NCBI RefSeq assembly: GCF_002776525.5
Contig: NW_022327642.1
Location: 811,092-875,091, forward strand
Direction: 5' to 3'
DNA length: 64,000 nucleotides
DNA from: Piliocolobus tephrosceles
Lineage: Eukaryota > Chordata > Mammalia > Primates > Cercopithecidae
This document shows positions 51,806 to 63,949 of the stretch, one piece after another; the stretch's first letter is position 1, and every line of letters begins with the position of its first letter. The notes beneath the pieces are model-generated. The model had not been told where the DNA came from. It saw nothing but the letters and a program-made list of their open reading frames with translations, and did no database searches. A program made the translations under genes and the position numbers.

Positions 51806-53659
51806 CCGATATAGAACATCCTAACTACTGTCTGAATTAGGGGGAGGGCTATATGCTAAAAAAAGATACTAAGTGCAGAAGTCACATTGATAATATAATG
51901 ATAAACCAAGCCCCTAGAGATAAATGTTTAGGTAGTCAGATAAAATTAATTAAACTTATATTAATGTATTTATATATCTGATACTGAACAGTATAGTGGT
52001 GTTTCACTTATTTCCATATTGGATACTGACTGATATAGAATATATGTTTCTAGATTTGAAACTTTTTCTTGTAGTAACCATTGGAAAAAACTGAAAACAT
52101 CAGCATCACATTAGAATGAAGCTCTATGTAATCAAATTCTGAAAGGCTAAAGAAATGTGATCTGCCTTTATTCAATAATAAATTTTGAAGTGCCTCTGAG
52201 ATTTAATGCCCTTGGATGATGCTCACTTAAAACCATTTCTCTCACCTGAAGAATTAGATGTTGGAGAGCAGAAATTCTGGGTTGCAGTACATGATGAAGG
52301 TCTGGAAAGTTTGACTTTTATTTTGGTCATTGAAGTTAAGGCACATGCTTTGGAAACCAGATGAGTGGCTGTCATTATTGGCAAATGATTATGAAACTGA
52401 AGAGACTTTAGACAGGACCAGCCCATATCCCAACAAAGGTGTTCATAGGCAGCCTTGTCATTTTCCTCCAAGAAACAATTTTAGATGTTTGGCAGCACAT
52501 GATCAAGTGCTTAATTTAGTACCCAGAATCTCACAACATAGATAGTAGTAGTAATTGAGAAAAACTCAATCCAGATATTATCAGCAGTTGATCATGGGGA
52601 TGGAACAATTTTCACAGTCCTCTCTTGTAACGTCCTTGTAGTTGCTGGTATGACTCTTGGTATAGCCTCCTGATAATAATGTGTTCACTGCACTCAGTCT
52701 TAAATTGAATCATTTTACATAGGCCAAGTTGAATAATATTTTCCAAAGATAAAGGCAATAATTATGTGCAGAATGGTTACACTAGAGAAATAACTAATAG
52801 TAAATAGATTGATGGATGTATGGGATGGTTAGATAGATAGATATGTGGGTAAATATCCTCTTCAGAAAATAATTTCATAGGCACTACTACTAGTGGGTTT
52901 TTTTGTGGCTGCTTCATGGTCATAGTAATAAAGCCATATGATGCGCATTACAAGAATTCCTGTACACTAATTAAACCTAAAATGACTTGACATTATAATG
53001 TCATACATGAAAAAATATATTATGGGAAGGGGAAAATAGTGATCTGCCAGGATATCTCTGCTTTGATTCCTGTGGCGTTAATAATCAGATTTTATTGTGC
53101 TCATTCAACTTGACCCAGCTTCTTTTCATTTTCAATTCATGTATATAGTTATTGAAATTATAAATCATGCTATATTATTTTAAGCAAATTTTTCCATAAC
53201 ATTCATGAATTACTTAATTCACAAATATTTATTAACTTTCTTATTCATGTAAGAATCTTGGTCTAGGAACTTAAATCTTGTTCAGCATGGCTGAATCTTA
53301 GTTTAAGAAGGTCAATAGTGGAATAGCTATGCCTGATGCTTCTTTGCTTTTTATATGAAATATTTGGATGAGAAAACCAAGCCTGTGCTTTATTAAGAAA
53401 GTAGTCATATTTTGAAAGAGACTGAGCTTTGCATTGCCTTTCAGAGGAAATTATGGAGCTTTAAATTTATATTATATGTTCCCCGTAAGAAATTAATTAA
53501 ATTAGAATTTTTTTAGGCTCTAGAGCCTACCAATTAAACTAGGATTTAAATTGGTTTTGACTCAGAATATCTTCACCTAGTGTTCTCTTTGTTCTGAAAT
53601 ATTTAATCAAAATAGTGGTGTTAGGAGAAATAATTGAGATCCAAACACAGAAGCACTCT
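51806..53659. other. Unassigned sequence
   Basis: About 1.85 kb. Overlapping open frames on both strands at 52223-52545 have no recognised domain. A weak reversed L2-like end lies near 53213-53280. Confidence 0.4.
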
Positions 53660-54970
53660 TTCTTATTTTTATTGGAAATGTAATAATTACACGTATTTAT
53701 GGAATGCAGAGTGATCTTTCAACACATATATATGATGTGTAATGATCAAATATGAGTAATTAGCATATCCATCACCTCAAACTTATTATTTCTTTGTATT
53801 GGGCACATTCAAAATCTTCTCTTCCAGTTATTTGAAAATATACAATAAATTACTGTGTACTCTACTTACCCTACAGTGCTGTAGAACACTGGAACTTATT
53901 TCTTACATCTTGCTGTAATTTTATACCTGCTAGCCAAACTCTCCATATCCTCCCTTTCCCCATCCTTCAGGGTCTGATAGTAATGCGCACGACTTCTGCA
54001 TAATATACTGTCCTGCAGGCTCATCCCTGTTGCTGCAAATGACACAATTTCATTCTTTTTATGTCTAAATAGTGTTCCATTTTGTATATCTACACTTTAT
54101 CCATTCGTCTGTTGATGGACATATTGGTTGATTCCGTATTTTGGCTATTGTGAATAATGCTGCAATGAACATGACAGTGCAGATACCAGAAATTATACTG
54201 ATTTCATTTCCTTTGGATAAATACCCAGGAGCAAGATTGCTGGATCATATGTCAGTTCTATTTTTAATTTTTTGAGAAACCTCCATATTGTTGTCCTTAA
54301 TGCCTTACTAATTTACATTCCTACCAACAGTGTATGAGTTCCTATTTCTCCACATTCTCACCAGCATTTATTATTTGTTTTCTCTTTATGATAATAATCG
54401 TTCTAACTGGAGTGAGATATTTCATTGTGGTCTTGACTTACATTTCTCTGAATATTAGGATTTTTAAAATATATCTGTTGACCATTTGTGTATCTTCTTT
54501 GGATAAAAGTTTGTTCATATATTTTGCTTTTTAAAAATCAGATTATTTAGGGGTTTGCTATTGAACTTTTTGAGTTCCTTATGTATTCCAGAAATTAATC
54601 CTTTGTCTGATACATAGGTTGCAAATATTTTCTTCTATACTGTAGGTTGTTTCTGTACTCTGTTGATTGTTCTATTTGCTGTGCAGAATCCTTTTAGTTT
54701 GGTGTAATTCCATTTGTCTATGTTGGCTTTTCTAGTTTGTGCTTTTGAAGTCTTACCCAAAGAATATTTTTCCAGAACAAGGTCATGAAGCATTTTCTCT
54801 GTATTTTCTTCTGTTAGTTTCATAGTTTAGGACCTTACTTTCAAGTCTTTAATCCATTTTGAGTTGGTTTTTGTGTATGGTGAGAGACAGGTTCTAGTTA
54901 CATTTATCTGCATGTGGATATCCAGTTTTCCAAGCACTGTATATTGAAGAGAGTGTCTCTTCCCCAACTG
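53660..54970 (-). mobile_element. 5'-truncated L1 (L1PB/L1MA-like age)
   Basis: About 1.3 kb antisense L1. Landmarks: 'gtgtaatgatcaaatatgag', 'attagcatatccatcacctc', 'gtagaacactggaacttattt', 'ctgttgatggacatattggt', 'ggctattgtgaataatgctgc', 'gcatgtggatatccagttttcc', ending near 'gaagagagtgtctcttcccc'. It comprises the 3' UTR and the distal ORF2. More diverged than the L1 at 4.2 kb, less than the one at 23.4 kb. No clear target duplication. Confidence 0.93.
54635..54823 (-). pseudogene. L1 ORF2p remnant
   Basis: A 62-codon frame matching the ORF2p segment near 'KANIDKWNYTKLKGFCTANR' and 'TINRVQKQPT'. It is the same region as the remnant at 5074-5349. Stops and frameshifts interrupt it on both sides. 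Confidence 0.88.
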
Positions 54971-55369
54971 GAAAGCTTTCATATATTCCTAGTTTACATC
55001 TTTCCATAATGTCTCCTCTCTGAAGATATCTCCTATTACTCTCTTCTTGCAAAATAATCTCTGTAATATCACAATCTATTTTTCAATAAGCCAGTTTTCA
55101 GAAATGCTCAAAATTTGAGACTATAAATTATCTCTGTCTATAGTAATTCTTCAGTTGGTTGAACAGTAGGTAGGAACCTTCTTGCTGTTGATTCATCTTC
55201 TAATACCCACACAGATGTAGGTACATGAAAATAGAACAATACAAGAACACCTCACATTACATCGCAACTGACAATTTCATGGAAAAAAAAATAAACCACT
55301 TCCTTAGCTTTGGAAAAGACGAACTAGTTAATGAGGTAGTAGATAATTGTATGTAAATTTTTAAATTGA
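54971..55369. other. Unassigned sequence
   Basis: No gene or repeat recognised. Confidence 0.45.
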
Positions 55370-55575
55370 GCAGTGTTCTGTAGAATCAAAGAGACCTGCA
55401 TTTGAATCCTGATTTTTTTCTTTTCTAGATGTATTAAATTGTTCAAGTTATTTAACTTTTCTGTTACACAGTTTGCTCATCTATGCTAGTAAAACAAGCC
55501 TACAGGTTATTGTGAAAATTGAATTAGTATGAAATTTTTGAGAGACATGTATATGGCACGTAGTAGGGCATCTAT
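55370..55575 (+). mobile_element. MIR SINE
   Basis: 'gcagtgttctgtagaatcaaagagacctgcatttgaatcctg', 'caagttatttaacttttctg', 'tttgctcatctatgctag', 'ggttattgtgaaaattgaattag' follow MIR order almost end to end. Confidence 0.82.
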
Positions 55576-56911
55576 ATGTATATTCCCTTTATTTGTGGCA
55601 GCAGCGAACAGATACAATCTTATTCATTGAATTCTTCTGGAAATAGCTCTTTGATTTTGAGGCTCATTTCTCAAAGTCAGCGATTATTTTTAATGCTGAG
55701 AATGAATGACAGAGTGGGCTTTGTTTGCATTTTTATCATGTGAAGATTAATATAAGCTTTATAATAGTGTGTAAAATAATAAATGCCTTGTAAAAATAAA
55801 TGTGTGTGTAACAGACAACTCAGAGAAAATGGGACATAGAAAATTCTCTTTTATGTAACATGTAATTAATCTGTAGAAGATTTTCCTGTATCTAGTTAGA
55901 CAACTAATTGCTGAGCCAGTTAAACAATTGGACAGATATGAAATTAACATTAATAGGGAAATATGACTGTGCTTTAGGGAATATGCTTATCGGAAATAAA
56001 GTATGTGCTTAACATTTTTGATTGCACCACACTCTGTCCATGGCTGTAAATTTCTTTCTAGCACCTTGGCTATTGTTGTGGGTCTGTGTGAACTACCACC
56101 AAGTTGGAAGCCAGCTAATACCCAAGAATATTTTCTCTGATCTCCACCCATTATCTTTTCTTTTTGGTTAACTGACATCCAGGGAGGCTCACTTGACCTG
56201 AGAACAAGGAACCGTTTTTAGTAAAAAGTACTAGACGCAGGCATATACTTGCTTCCTACTGAAACAGAAAGTGTATTATTACAACTCTTCCGGAGTCTGC
56301 AGAGGAAGTTCATAAGTTCCTGCATCAGGGGACTGACTCTACCAAATTTTCAACTCACAAGTAGAATTCCCCACGAACTGCCCTACCTGGAGTTATCTAT
56401 TAACAATTAAAGAACTGAAGAAAAGCTTTATGGTCTGGAATCTCAAGGTAGCTGTCCATGAGTCTAATCCAGCCAGAACATATGCTTTGTGTGTCCAGCA
56501 TGATAATTGATAAGAACATTGGAAGTGAATGCCTTTAAATGAGGAATGCTCTGCCTGGTTTTACCACAGTCTTCACTGAAACAGATTATCTTAAGTTTGT
56601 GAATTTGAGATTGCAACTCCTGATATAAAATAACTTTAATTGAGAAAGAAAACAACAAGTAGAGACTTTACAGAATTCTGTAAAATACAAAATGGCATGC
56701 AAAAGTAAGTGGTGACCTAAAAGTCAACAGAGTGAAAAAAAAAGAAAATGACAAATTATCTTTGAAACAATATATAACTAAAGTATTGAACATCATGATT
56801 TATGTGGTTAGATAGAAATTATTTGCTGGGTGCATTAACATAACACATAAAGTAATGTTTATAGACACCCATCTAAGAAGTCACACAAAAACATTTTCAA
56901 GAACATAAAAT
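55576..56911. other. Unassigned sequence
   Basis: About 1.3 kb with no recognisable gene or repeat. Confidence 0.45.
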
Positions 56912-57047
56912 GTTTTTTTTTTTTTTTTTAGTAGAGATGAGATTTCACCATGTTAGCCAGGATGGTCTCGATATCCTGACCTTGTGATCCATCTGCCTTG
57001 GCCTCCCAAAGTGCTAGGATTACAGGCGTGAGCCACCATGCCCGGCC
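56912..57047 (-). mobile_element. Alu left monomer with poly(A) tail
   Basis: Antisense left arm only. A T run of about 18 abuts 'agtagagatgagatttcaccatg', ending 'accatgcccggcc'. The tail sits exactly where the left arm's CTACTAAAAA stretch would be. This fits either a monomeric FLAM-like copy or an Alu transcript primed internally at the mid A-stretch. Confidence 0.92.
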
Positions 57048-57207
57048 AGATAACTTCTAATATACCTCTCCATTCCCAGTGTCTATAATTTCACAATTTT
57101 TTCCTGCTGTCTCAAGCCAATCTTTCATTATAATTCTTCTCTCAAATATTTTTGGAGAGGTCAGATAGGTAGGGAAGAAGAATTAGAATTGAATCTCTCA
57201 AAGCATG
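57048..57207. other. Spacer between two same-strand Alus
   Basis: 160 bp of non-repeat sequence. Nothing recognised. Confidence 0.5.
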
Positions 57208-57523
57208 TTTCTTTTCTTTTCTTTCTTTCTTTTTTTTTTTTGTGATGGAGTTTCACTCTTGGTGCCCAGGCAGGAGTGCAATGGCACGATCTCGGCTCAC
57301 CACAACCTCCGCCTCCCGGGTTAAAGTGATTCTCCTGCCTCAGCCTCCCAAGTAACTGGAATTACAGGCATGTGCCACCACACCTGGTAAATTTTGTATT
57401 TTTAGTGGAGACAGGGTTTCTCCATGTTGATGAGGCTAGTCTTGAACTCCCAAACTCAGGTGATCCACCTGCCTCGGCCTCCCAAAGCGCTGGGATTACA
57501 GGTGTGAGCCGCCACACCCGGCC
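57208..57523 (-). mobile_element. Alu SINE, AluS-like
   Basis: Antisense full-length Alu with a (TTTC)n/T tail (57208-57241), then 'gatggagtttcactcttgg' and ending 'gccacacccggcc'. Confidence 0.97.
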
Positions 57524-58399
57524 ATAAAATGGTTTTGTGATTAGGTCCAACAACATGTGAAACGTAAGCCATCAAAGCCCTTTGTACAAAGGTGGTCAGT
57601 GTGGTTGGCATGGTGTGGCCATCGTTTTCAGCCCTTGCTTTAAAGCAAACAGGAAGGAACAATTAGTTTCAAGCTATTTGGATTTTTAACTATTAATAAA
57701 AGTAAATTAAATTTAAAGAAGAAATTTAAGATCTACATATGTTCTCATAATCACTAATGGCTACTTCACTTTACTTCGTTCTAGGAGATAGAGTGGAAGA
57801 GTTTGCATGCAGGTGTGTGCTTGAATATGTCTGTGTATGTTTGTCTTACTCATTCCATCACTTCCAAGTGTTTCTGGGATGGTGGCTTCCAGTCATGAAG
57901 AACCTAAGAAGTGGAGTGGGGTCAGCATTGACAGAGAACCTGGGGTGTGTTCTCCACTAATCAGGGTGTGCTGTGCTACTAAAATTGCACTTCTGGCACT
58001 TGCTTTCCCACTCTGTCCCTTAAGGCAAAATTACTGTGACAGGATAAAGAGTGGGATAGAAGAATAAATTCTGGCTTTGAAAGATTAGATATGGTTTCCT
58101 CCCCTTTCCATGTTTCAAACCCTCAGAAAAATTTGAAGATTTCACTGGATATCAATCTCCAAGACGTAATAATAATAATAATAATGATAAAGTAATTGCT
58201 TTACGAGGGATAAAAATATGGGTAAGACATTGGAGTCTCAGCCTCTTTCCATGGAGACTTTGACATTATCATAATTTCCTTACTATATATTCTCGTAGTT
58301 TATAAATCTCTTCTCAGTAATCTCATTGCCAGTTTTCCCCGAACTCAATCATCTTATGAGTGAATGCCAAATTCATCTTCTTGAATCATATGACTCCTT
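57524..58399. other. Unassigned sequence with (AAT)n
   Basis: Contains a short (AAT)n run at 58167-58185. The overlapping open frames at 57757-58067 have no recognised domain. Confidence 0.45.
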
Positions 58400-58924
58400 A
58401 TTTACAACACTTCCAAAGTCCGTTCATGCCATTCCTCAATTCCAATACTTTCAAAGACTTCTCATTTCCTACAATTAAGAGTCATTTTTTTCTGCATGGC
58501 ATTTGATGTTCAATATCTAAACTCACTTCTCTCTTTTCTTTAGTGAGCCGTACTCTCAGGTTTTCTCAACTGGAGTGCTTTTGGCTTTTCTAGGGGGAAC
58601 AACATTTTGTTCTGTGTCACTAATTACAGAATTATTAGCCTTCTTGGCTTCAGTGCAGTTAATGCCAACAACACTTCTCAGTCATTGTGACAACCAAAAC
58701 TGCTCCCATCAACTTCTGAAACCCCAAGGTGGTATGCTTTACTCCCCTTCAAGATCTGCTCTTGAACTTTATTTGCCTTCCTGCCTTCATTCCCTGTTCC
58801 TGCTGTTTCCTTAGCATGAAATATCACTCCCTCACATCTTCATACCCTTATCCATGATGCATTAATGAAGTTAACATTGATCCCTAGTTCAAAGAGATTT
58901 CTTCTTCTTCTTGAATTTCAAAGG
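58400..58924 (+). mobile_element. Probable L2 LINE, diverged
   Basis: 'ccaatactttcaaagacttctcatttcctacaattaagag' and 'gcatggcatttgatgttc' echo the L2 'CCTTCAGTGGCTCCC...AAGTCCAAA...CTGGCATT' run. Later 'gccttcctgccttcattccctgttcctgctgtttccttagcatg' fits the downstream part. Confidence 0.45.
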
Positions 58925-59010
58925 CGATTCCTATTCACTGAGTGCTTACCACATATCAGGCATTCTTGTCAGGTGCTTTCTATTGCATAATTTCCACTTA
59001 AAACTGTGCT
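58925..59010 (-). mobile_element. MIR-type fragment, antisense
   Basis: 'cactgagtgcttaccacatatcaggcattcttgtcaggtgctttctattgcataatttcc' is the reversed MIR 3' region. Confidence 0.55.
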
Positions 59011-60187
59011 TCCTTGCTCATAGTCAGTGGTGCTGAAATTTGCTGACTTTGGAAGGACAACACCTCCCTCCCTCTACCATCTTCCTCCCACCAGAGGGAA
59101 AGTTAGAGGTGAAATATAAGATCTTTAGTAATATTAGTACTTAGCTTTCAGCTGTTTCTGAGGTACAAAGCACCCTTTACTAACTTTCATAAAGTCAGTA
59201 TATGGACTTAGCTACTGCCTAGACTTGTCATTTTCTTTCCTCATCCTCTATACCAGATCAGTGTGCCCTTACATCAACATCTATATCTGATCTCTCTTCT
59301 TATTTCCTAAGAACCCCAGCAGTGTGCACTGGGCTCTCCAATAGGCCTTAAAAATACTTGCTGTAAAACCCTCGATACTCAAATAATGACCAATGTATTC
59401 CAATTTTAAGTGCTTATTTAAAAGAGTAAAGATGTAGAATTTTAAAATCTTGGCTATTGGGACAAAGATTGGATGAGAGCAACTTAAAACCTTAAAACTA
59501 AAGATATTTAATGGCATTAATTTCAATGTTTTAAGCAAATATATAAATAATGCTATACACTAAAACTAACATAAGATGCCAGGAAAAGTCTAATACTTTG
59601 AGGATGTTAAGCTGTAATGATTCAGGGAACATAAAGAAGGATGATTGCACAACTCCCATTAACATCAATGAAATTCATATGGTAAAATTAACACTTACCT
59701 CAGTGGAAGCATGACCTCAGCTGTCATTGGGCATGTTACTTTTCATGGTGTGTGCTTTTCTCCTTTAATTTCAGGCAATTTAATTTTCTGCCCACTTCAC
59801 AAAGAAATGTCAGACTGAAAGACTAGAGCATTGATGTTGAACATCTTTTTTCACACATTGTACTTACAGTAAAATCGATTTTGTTATCCTTGATATCACT
59901 AAAGGCAAGAAATGCAATATTGTTTCATATAAACTCACCTTTTAAAGCAGGAATTTGAGCACAAGTGACAGTCATATTCATAAAACATCTTAGTAGAAAT
60001 GTGAAATTTTAAAAGTAAATTTTAAGAAAAGTAACAAGTAAATTATAATAAAAAGTAAATAAATTTAAAAAGCCATTATTGAAAAACAGTAATACTTTTG
60101 TGTTCCTCTAAAATTTTAGGATGGACTATATAGAAATTCAAAAATAATGAATACATGGATTCTGTGTTTCTATTAATTTTCGTTAGT
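59011..60187. other. Unassigned sequence
   Basis: About 1.2 kb without a recognised gene or repeat. Confidence 0.45.
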
Positions 60188-60440
60188 CAAATATAGAATA
60201 ATGGTTAAGAGGACAGTCTCTGAATCTAGACTGTTCACAGATTGGCTCTACCAGTTACCACCTCTGTCATCTTAAGCGAGTTACATCATGTTGCTGGACC
60301 TGTTTCCTTATTGAGTAATTGTAAATACTGGAATTACTCCTTCATAAGATTGTTGTGAAGTTGAAATAAATGCATTTAAAGCACTTTTAAGACTGCTTAG
60401 CACATAGTGAATGGAAAATAAATGTTCATTATCTATATTA
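60188..60440 (+). mobile_element. MIR SINE, near full length
   Basis: 'gaataatggttaagaggacagtctctgaatctagactg', 'ggctctaccagttaccacctc', 'tgtttccttattgagtaattgtaaatactgg', 'ataagattgttgtgaagttgaaataaatgc', 'cttagcacatagtgaatggaaaataaatg'. The tail overlaps arm A of the inverted duplication. Confidence 0.88.
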
Positions 60441-60493
60441 TCTTATTTTAAACATGATAGAGATTTTGTTGGAAAAAAACTAAAGATAAACCA
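60341..60493 (+). repeat. Inverted duplication, arm A (source-like copy)
   Basis: The reverse complement of this stretch aligns with 62668-62820 at about 139 of 153 positions by hand count. It spans the last ~100 bp of the MIR plus ~50 bp of its downstream flank. Because the MIR is whole here, this copy looks ancestral. Confidence 0.9.
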
Positions 60494-60764
60494 ACAATTA
60501 TAACACTAGTTTCACTATTATGCTCTTTCAAAATGTATCTGACATGATTATTATTTGTATTATATATGAAGGAAAAGGAAATCAGCATAACATGTATGTT
60601 ATATAATTATTTTTGAGGACTTGATTTGTAAATCTCAGTAAATAACCAAGAATGGAACCTATTACTTAATCTGTATGAATGTTTTATCTACTTACCCCTC
60701 TCTTAACCCAAGACAGCTATTCAATCAAGCTGCTTGAGGATCATTTATTATGAAATTTTGCATG
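60494..60764. other. Unassigned sequence
   Basis: Nothing recognised. Confidence 0.45.
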
Positions 60765-60825
60765 CTTATCACCTAATACTACTGGCTTGGCACTAGTAGG
60801 CACTCAGTAAATATTTGTTTAACCC
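60765..60825 (+). mobile_element. L2 LINE 3' tip
   Basis: 'ggcttggcactagtaggcactcagtaaatatttgtttaa' is the L2 terminal motif. Confidence 0.6.
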
Positions 60826-61326
60826 ATTAACCTTTATCAAAACAAATATTCCAATTTATTCATATATCACTCCATCTAGCCAGTGCACCCAACCATCCTT
60901 CACCATGTCTTAGAGTCTTTTCTCTTTTGTCTTTGAGGAGCAGTTTGAGCTTCCCTACCTCCTGAATTTTGCAGTGCTGCTAGTCCACCCTAATCTCTGC
61001 CTGCTCAAACTTCTCTCAACGCAGGTCAGAGCAATAGAGTTTAGCACTATAGTGACTTAGATGTATGTTGAGTTTGATCTTTAAATAAATCATATGCATC
61101 TTAAGGGCACAAATGAATTTGATGCTTCTTTTGTGACATCTTGCAGTTGTCATTAACAAATAAGTATTAATTGATAATAATCAACAACCAAATCAGTGCT
61201 TATTCTTACCTGCCATGTTAATCTCTCCATTTGAATCTACTTGAATTACTCTTTTTGTTTCAGTGTTGGAATGTAATTGTTCCAGCATAAAAGAAAGGAA
61301 GATTTGCCATATTATACCATACTATA
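60826..61326. other. Unassigned sequence
   Basis: No gene or repeat recognised. Confidence 0.45.
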
Positions 61327-61396
61327 AACACACACACACACACGCACACATTGTGTCACTCATACATACAGACATATACATACACATATATATTTT
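61327..61396. repeat. (CA)n and (CATA)n microsatellite
   Basis: CA run at 61327-61350, then ATACATACAG and ATATACATAC units to 61396. Confidence 0.92.
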
Positions 61397-61794
61397 CATG
61401 GGAAATTATGGCAGGATTCTGACTACTAACTCAGAAACACTAAATGAGTGAATATTTCCACTATACTCATAGATGAACTGAAGATTAATTCAGTTTGCCC
61501 TGTACTCAGTTTCTCTTGTTATAAGGGAAGGGGGATGGCAGAGCAAATATTTTGGAGTTCGCTATGGGTCTGACGTAGCTAATAATTAGTTGTAGAAATC
61601 ATTAAGATGGAATCGATGTAATTTCACTTTCCATTCTAACATGGCATTTTGCATTTCTAAAAACTTGACTTAGCTGGACCGGAGTTTCTAAAGAATTACT
61701 TAGAGATTCAAACTTTCATTCAGAGTTAATGAAACAATGTGGTGCTTTACTATATAGATTATAACCAAATATTTTATAATAAAGATAGCTGACA

Positions 61795-61960
61795 TGAACT
61801 GAAGGAGAAACTTTTATCCCCATTTTATATATGAGGAAATTAAAAGCCCAAGAAGTGAAATAATTACTCAAGAAATGGATAAACCAGGACTTGAACTTAG
61901 GAAGTTGGCCCCAAAGCCCACACTTATACTATACTGCTGACACTACTGACAGATATCACT
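61795..61960 (-). mobile_element. MIR SINE, antisense
   Basis: 'tatccccattttatatatgaggaaattaaaagcccaagaagtg', 'aattactcaagaaatgg' and 'aaaccaggacttgaacttaggaagttggccccaaagcccac' follow reversed MIR order closely. Confidence 0.88.
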
Positions 61961-61984
61961 AGTTACCTAAAAAGAATCCATGCC

Positions 61985-62410
61985 ACCCACTTCCTTTCTG
62001 AGATCCCATCTGTGTGACATTCATGTTCTTAGTCTCTCTAAAGGCAAGAATGGATATATAACCTAGTTTTGGCCAATGGAATTGGAAGAAATGCCTTCTA
62101 GGTCTTTCATTTTGTACCCTGGGGGAAAATAAAAAAGAAAGAGTTGTTAAAAGAAGGTCAGTTTTCCCCTAATTTTAGACATTGATGTGTGAAGATGCAA
62201 TACTTGGAGCTTCTGTAGCCATACTGTAACTGAAAAGAAGGTCAAGAAAATTATGGAAGAAATGACTCAGAGGCCATACATTTTTAAGCATCTGAACCAA
62301 CCCTGTACCTCTTTTCTTATGAAAGTCTTATCTGTGAGAATAATAATCTTTATTGTTTATTGCTATTTTTTATATTCTTACCTGCACTCAAAATCTCCTA
62401 ACAGATGAAA
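61985..62410 (+). mobile_element. MLT1-type MaLR LTR, diverged
   Basis: 'agaatggatatataacctag', 'ttggccaatggaattggaag', 'gccttctaggtctttc', 'gcaatacttggagcttctgtagccat', 'gagaataataatctttattg' and the end 'tctcctaacagatgaa' match the older MLT1 LTR 3' region. No internal sequence is attached. Confidence 0.6.
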
Positions 62411-62633
62411 ATATGAATTTCTAATTTCTAAGACATTTTAAATTCTCAGATTCTATAAAAATAACATTGTATTTATTCTTACAAAAAATTAGTATTCCCA
62501 AATGAGGATTTCTAAGCAGCTTAAATTCTTTTGGGTTTTCAAATGGATATGATTATATTTTTAAGACTGTTTTTTTTTTATTTTTTATTTTTTGTTTTTC
62601 TATATATACTTTATTCTCTTGACCAGACATGGA

Positions 62634-62660
62634 ATACACACACACGCACACACACACATT
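62634..62660. repeat. (CA)n microsatellite
   Basis: CA units with one CACG. It lies at the outer edge of arm B of the inverted duplication. Confidence 0.92.
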
Positions 62661-62667
62661 GTTACAC

Positions 62668-62820
62668 TGGTTTTTCTTTAGTTTCTTCCAGTAAAATCTC
62701 TATCATATTTAAAATAAGATAATATAGATAATGAACATTTATTTTCCATTCACTATGTGCTAAGCAGTCTTAAAAGTCCTTTAAATTAATTTATTTCAGC
62801 TTCACAGCAATCTGACGGAA
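62668..62820 (-). repeat. Inverted duplication, arm B (derived copy)
   Basis: Reverse-complement copy of 60341-60493 (about 91% by hand). It contains only the 3' tip of a MIR plus the unique sequence that follows the MIR in arm A. That unique part would not be shared by independent MIR insertions. Confidence 0.9.
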
Positions 62821-63837
62821 TACAACAATTTTAGTTTTTGAAGTTCAGTTTTTACTAAATATTTTTGAGATTAGATAACCACCTTGATTCATGAATGATT
62901 AGTTTGTAAAAATGTTTTAAATTACATTGAGAAACTAGAACAAAAAAGCTTGATTTTTAGAATGTGGATCTATTTGACTTTTTATTTCATATAAGAATCA
63001 CTGTTAGAAATATGAAAGTATATTTCAGCTTAAAGGTAGTGACATTCCCCTACCCTATATTTAAATTGAACCTAAATTAAACTTGTATTAATCAGTATCT
63101 GTCACGTGAACTCTACCAGCTCCCTTTCACCTAAACAAACAGTCACACACAACAAAATAGAAATCTTTTCTCCTCCTTAAAGACTTCATCTTCAGATAAC
63201 CCCATACTTGCCCACATTGCCCTACTGGCCTTTCTCTGACCAGATTGAAGATAAGAATTAAAATCATTTAAGGAGATTTCAGATCTATGTAAGACACAGT
63301 AATCTTTTCCCAGTTTGTCTGAATTTGTGTTTGTTTTCATAAAACATTGGTTTATTAGGAGATAAACATTTTAAATATTTGAAAATGCATCTTCATTTAA
63401 AGCTAAGAGTTTAATTTCATTGTGGTAAGCTGGGATGTGAAGACTTAGGTTTATTAACATTAATAGAAGCAAATGCTTAATTTCTAAGCCATTAAGATAA
63501 GATAACCATTCCTTCCAGAGAATTTCAATTGAAGATCAGAAAGTCCTTAGTTAAGCCTGCCACTCACTCTATAATTTACTTACAGTGCCTGACTACCTAT
63601 GACGTCAAAGTACCTAATGCTACAGCCCATTTCAAATGAGTCTTTAATGACAAAGTGACACTTTCAGCCTTCTATAAACAAAAGCACTGAGCAAAACTCA
63701 GAGGTTTAGATGTATCACTGTGATCACTCTTTACAATATGAAATATTGAAGACAACAAATTGATAAGAATGACAAAGGCAATACATCATATGATGTCTTC
63801 TGAAGATTCTATTAAAGACACATTTAAATGTGTGTGT
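62821..63837. other. Unassigned sequence
   Basis: About 1 kb with no gene or repeat recognised. Confidence 0.45.
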
Positions 63838-63881
63838 TTGACTCCAGTGAAGAAACCATTTGACTCTAGTGAAGATCCCAT
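63838..63881. repeat. 22-bp tandem duplication, two units
   Basis: TTGACTCCAGTGAAGAAACC and TTGACTCTAGTGAAGATCCC head two adjacent 22-bp units with 19 of 22 positions identical. Confidence 0.9.
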
Positions 63882-63949
63882 TTGGGACTTGAAGTAGCAC
63901 CCATTCTCTAAGTACATAATATAGGGGTTCAATAAAAATTTACTTGTTT

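Noticed and set aside
52223..52545. Overlapping frames on both strands (82 and 71 codons)
   Set aside because: No recognised domain, no start or splice context. Simultaneous openness of both strands suggests chance.
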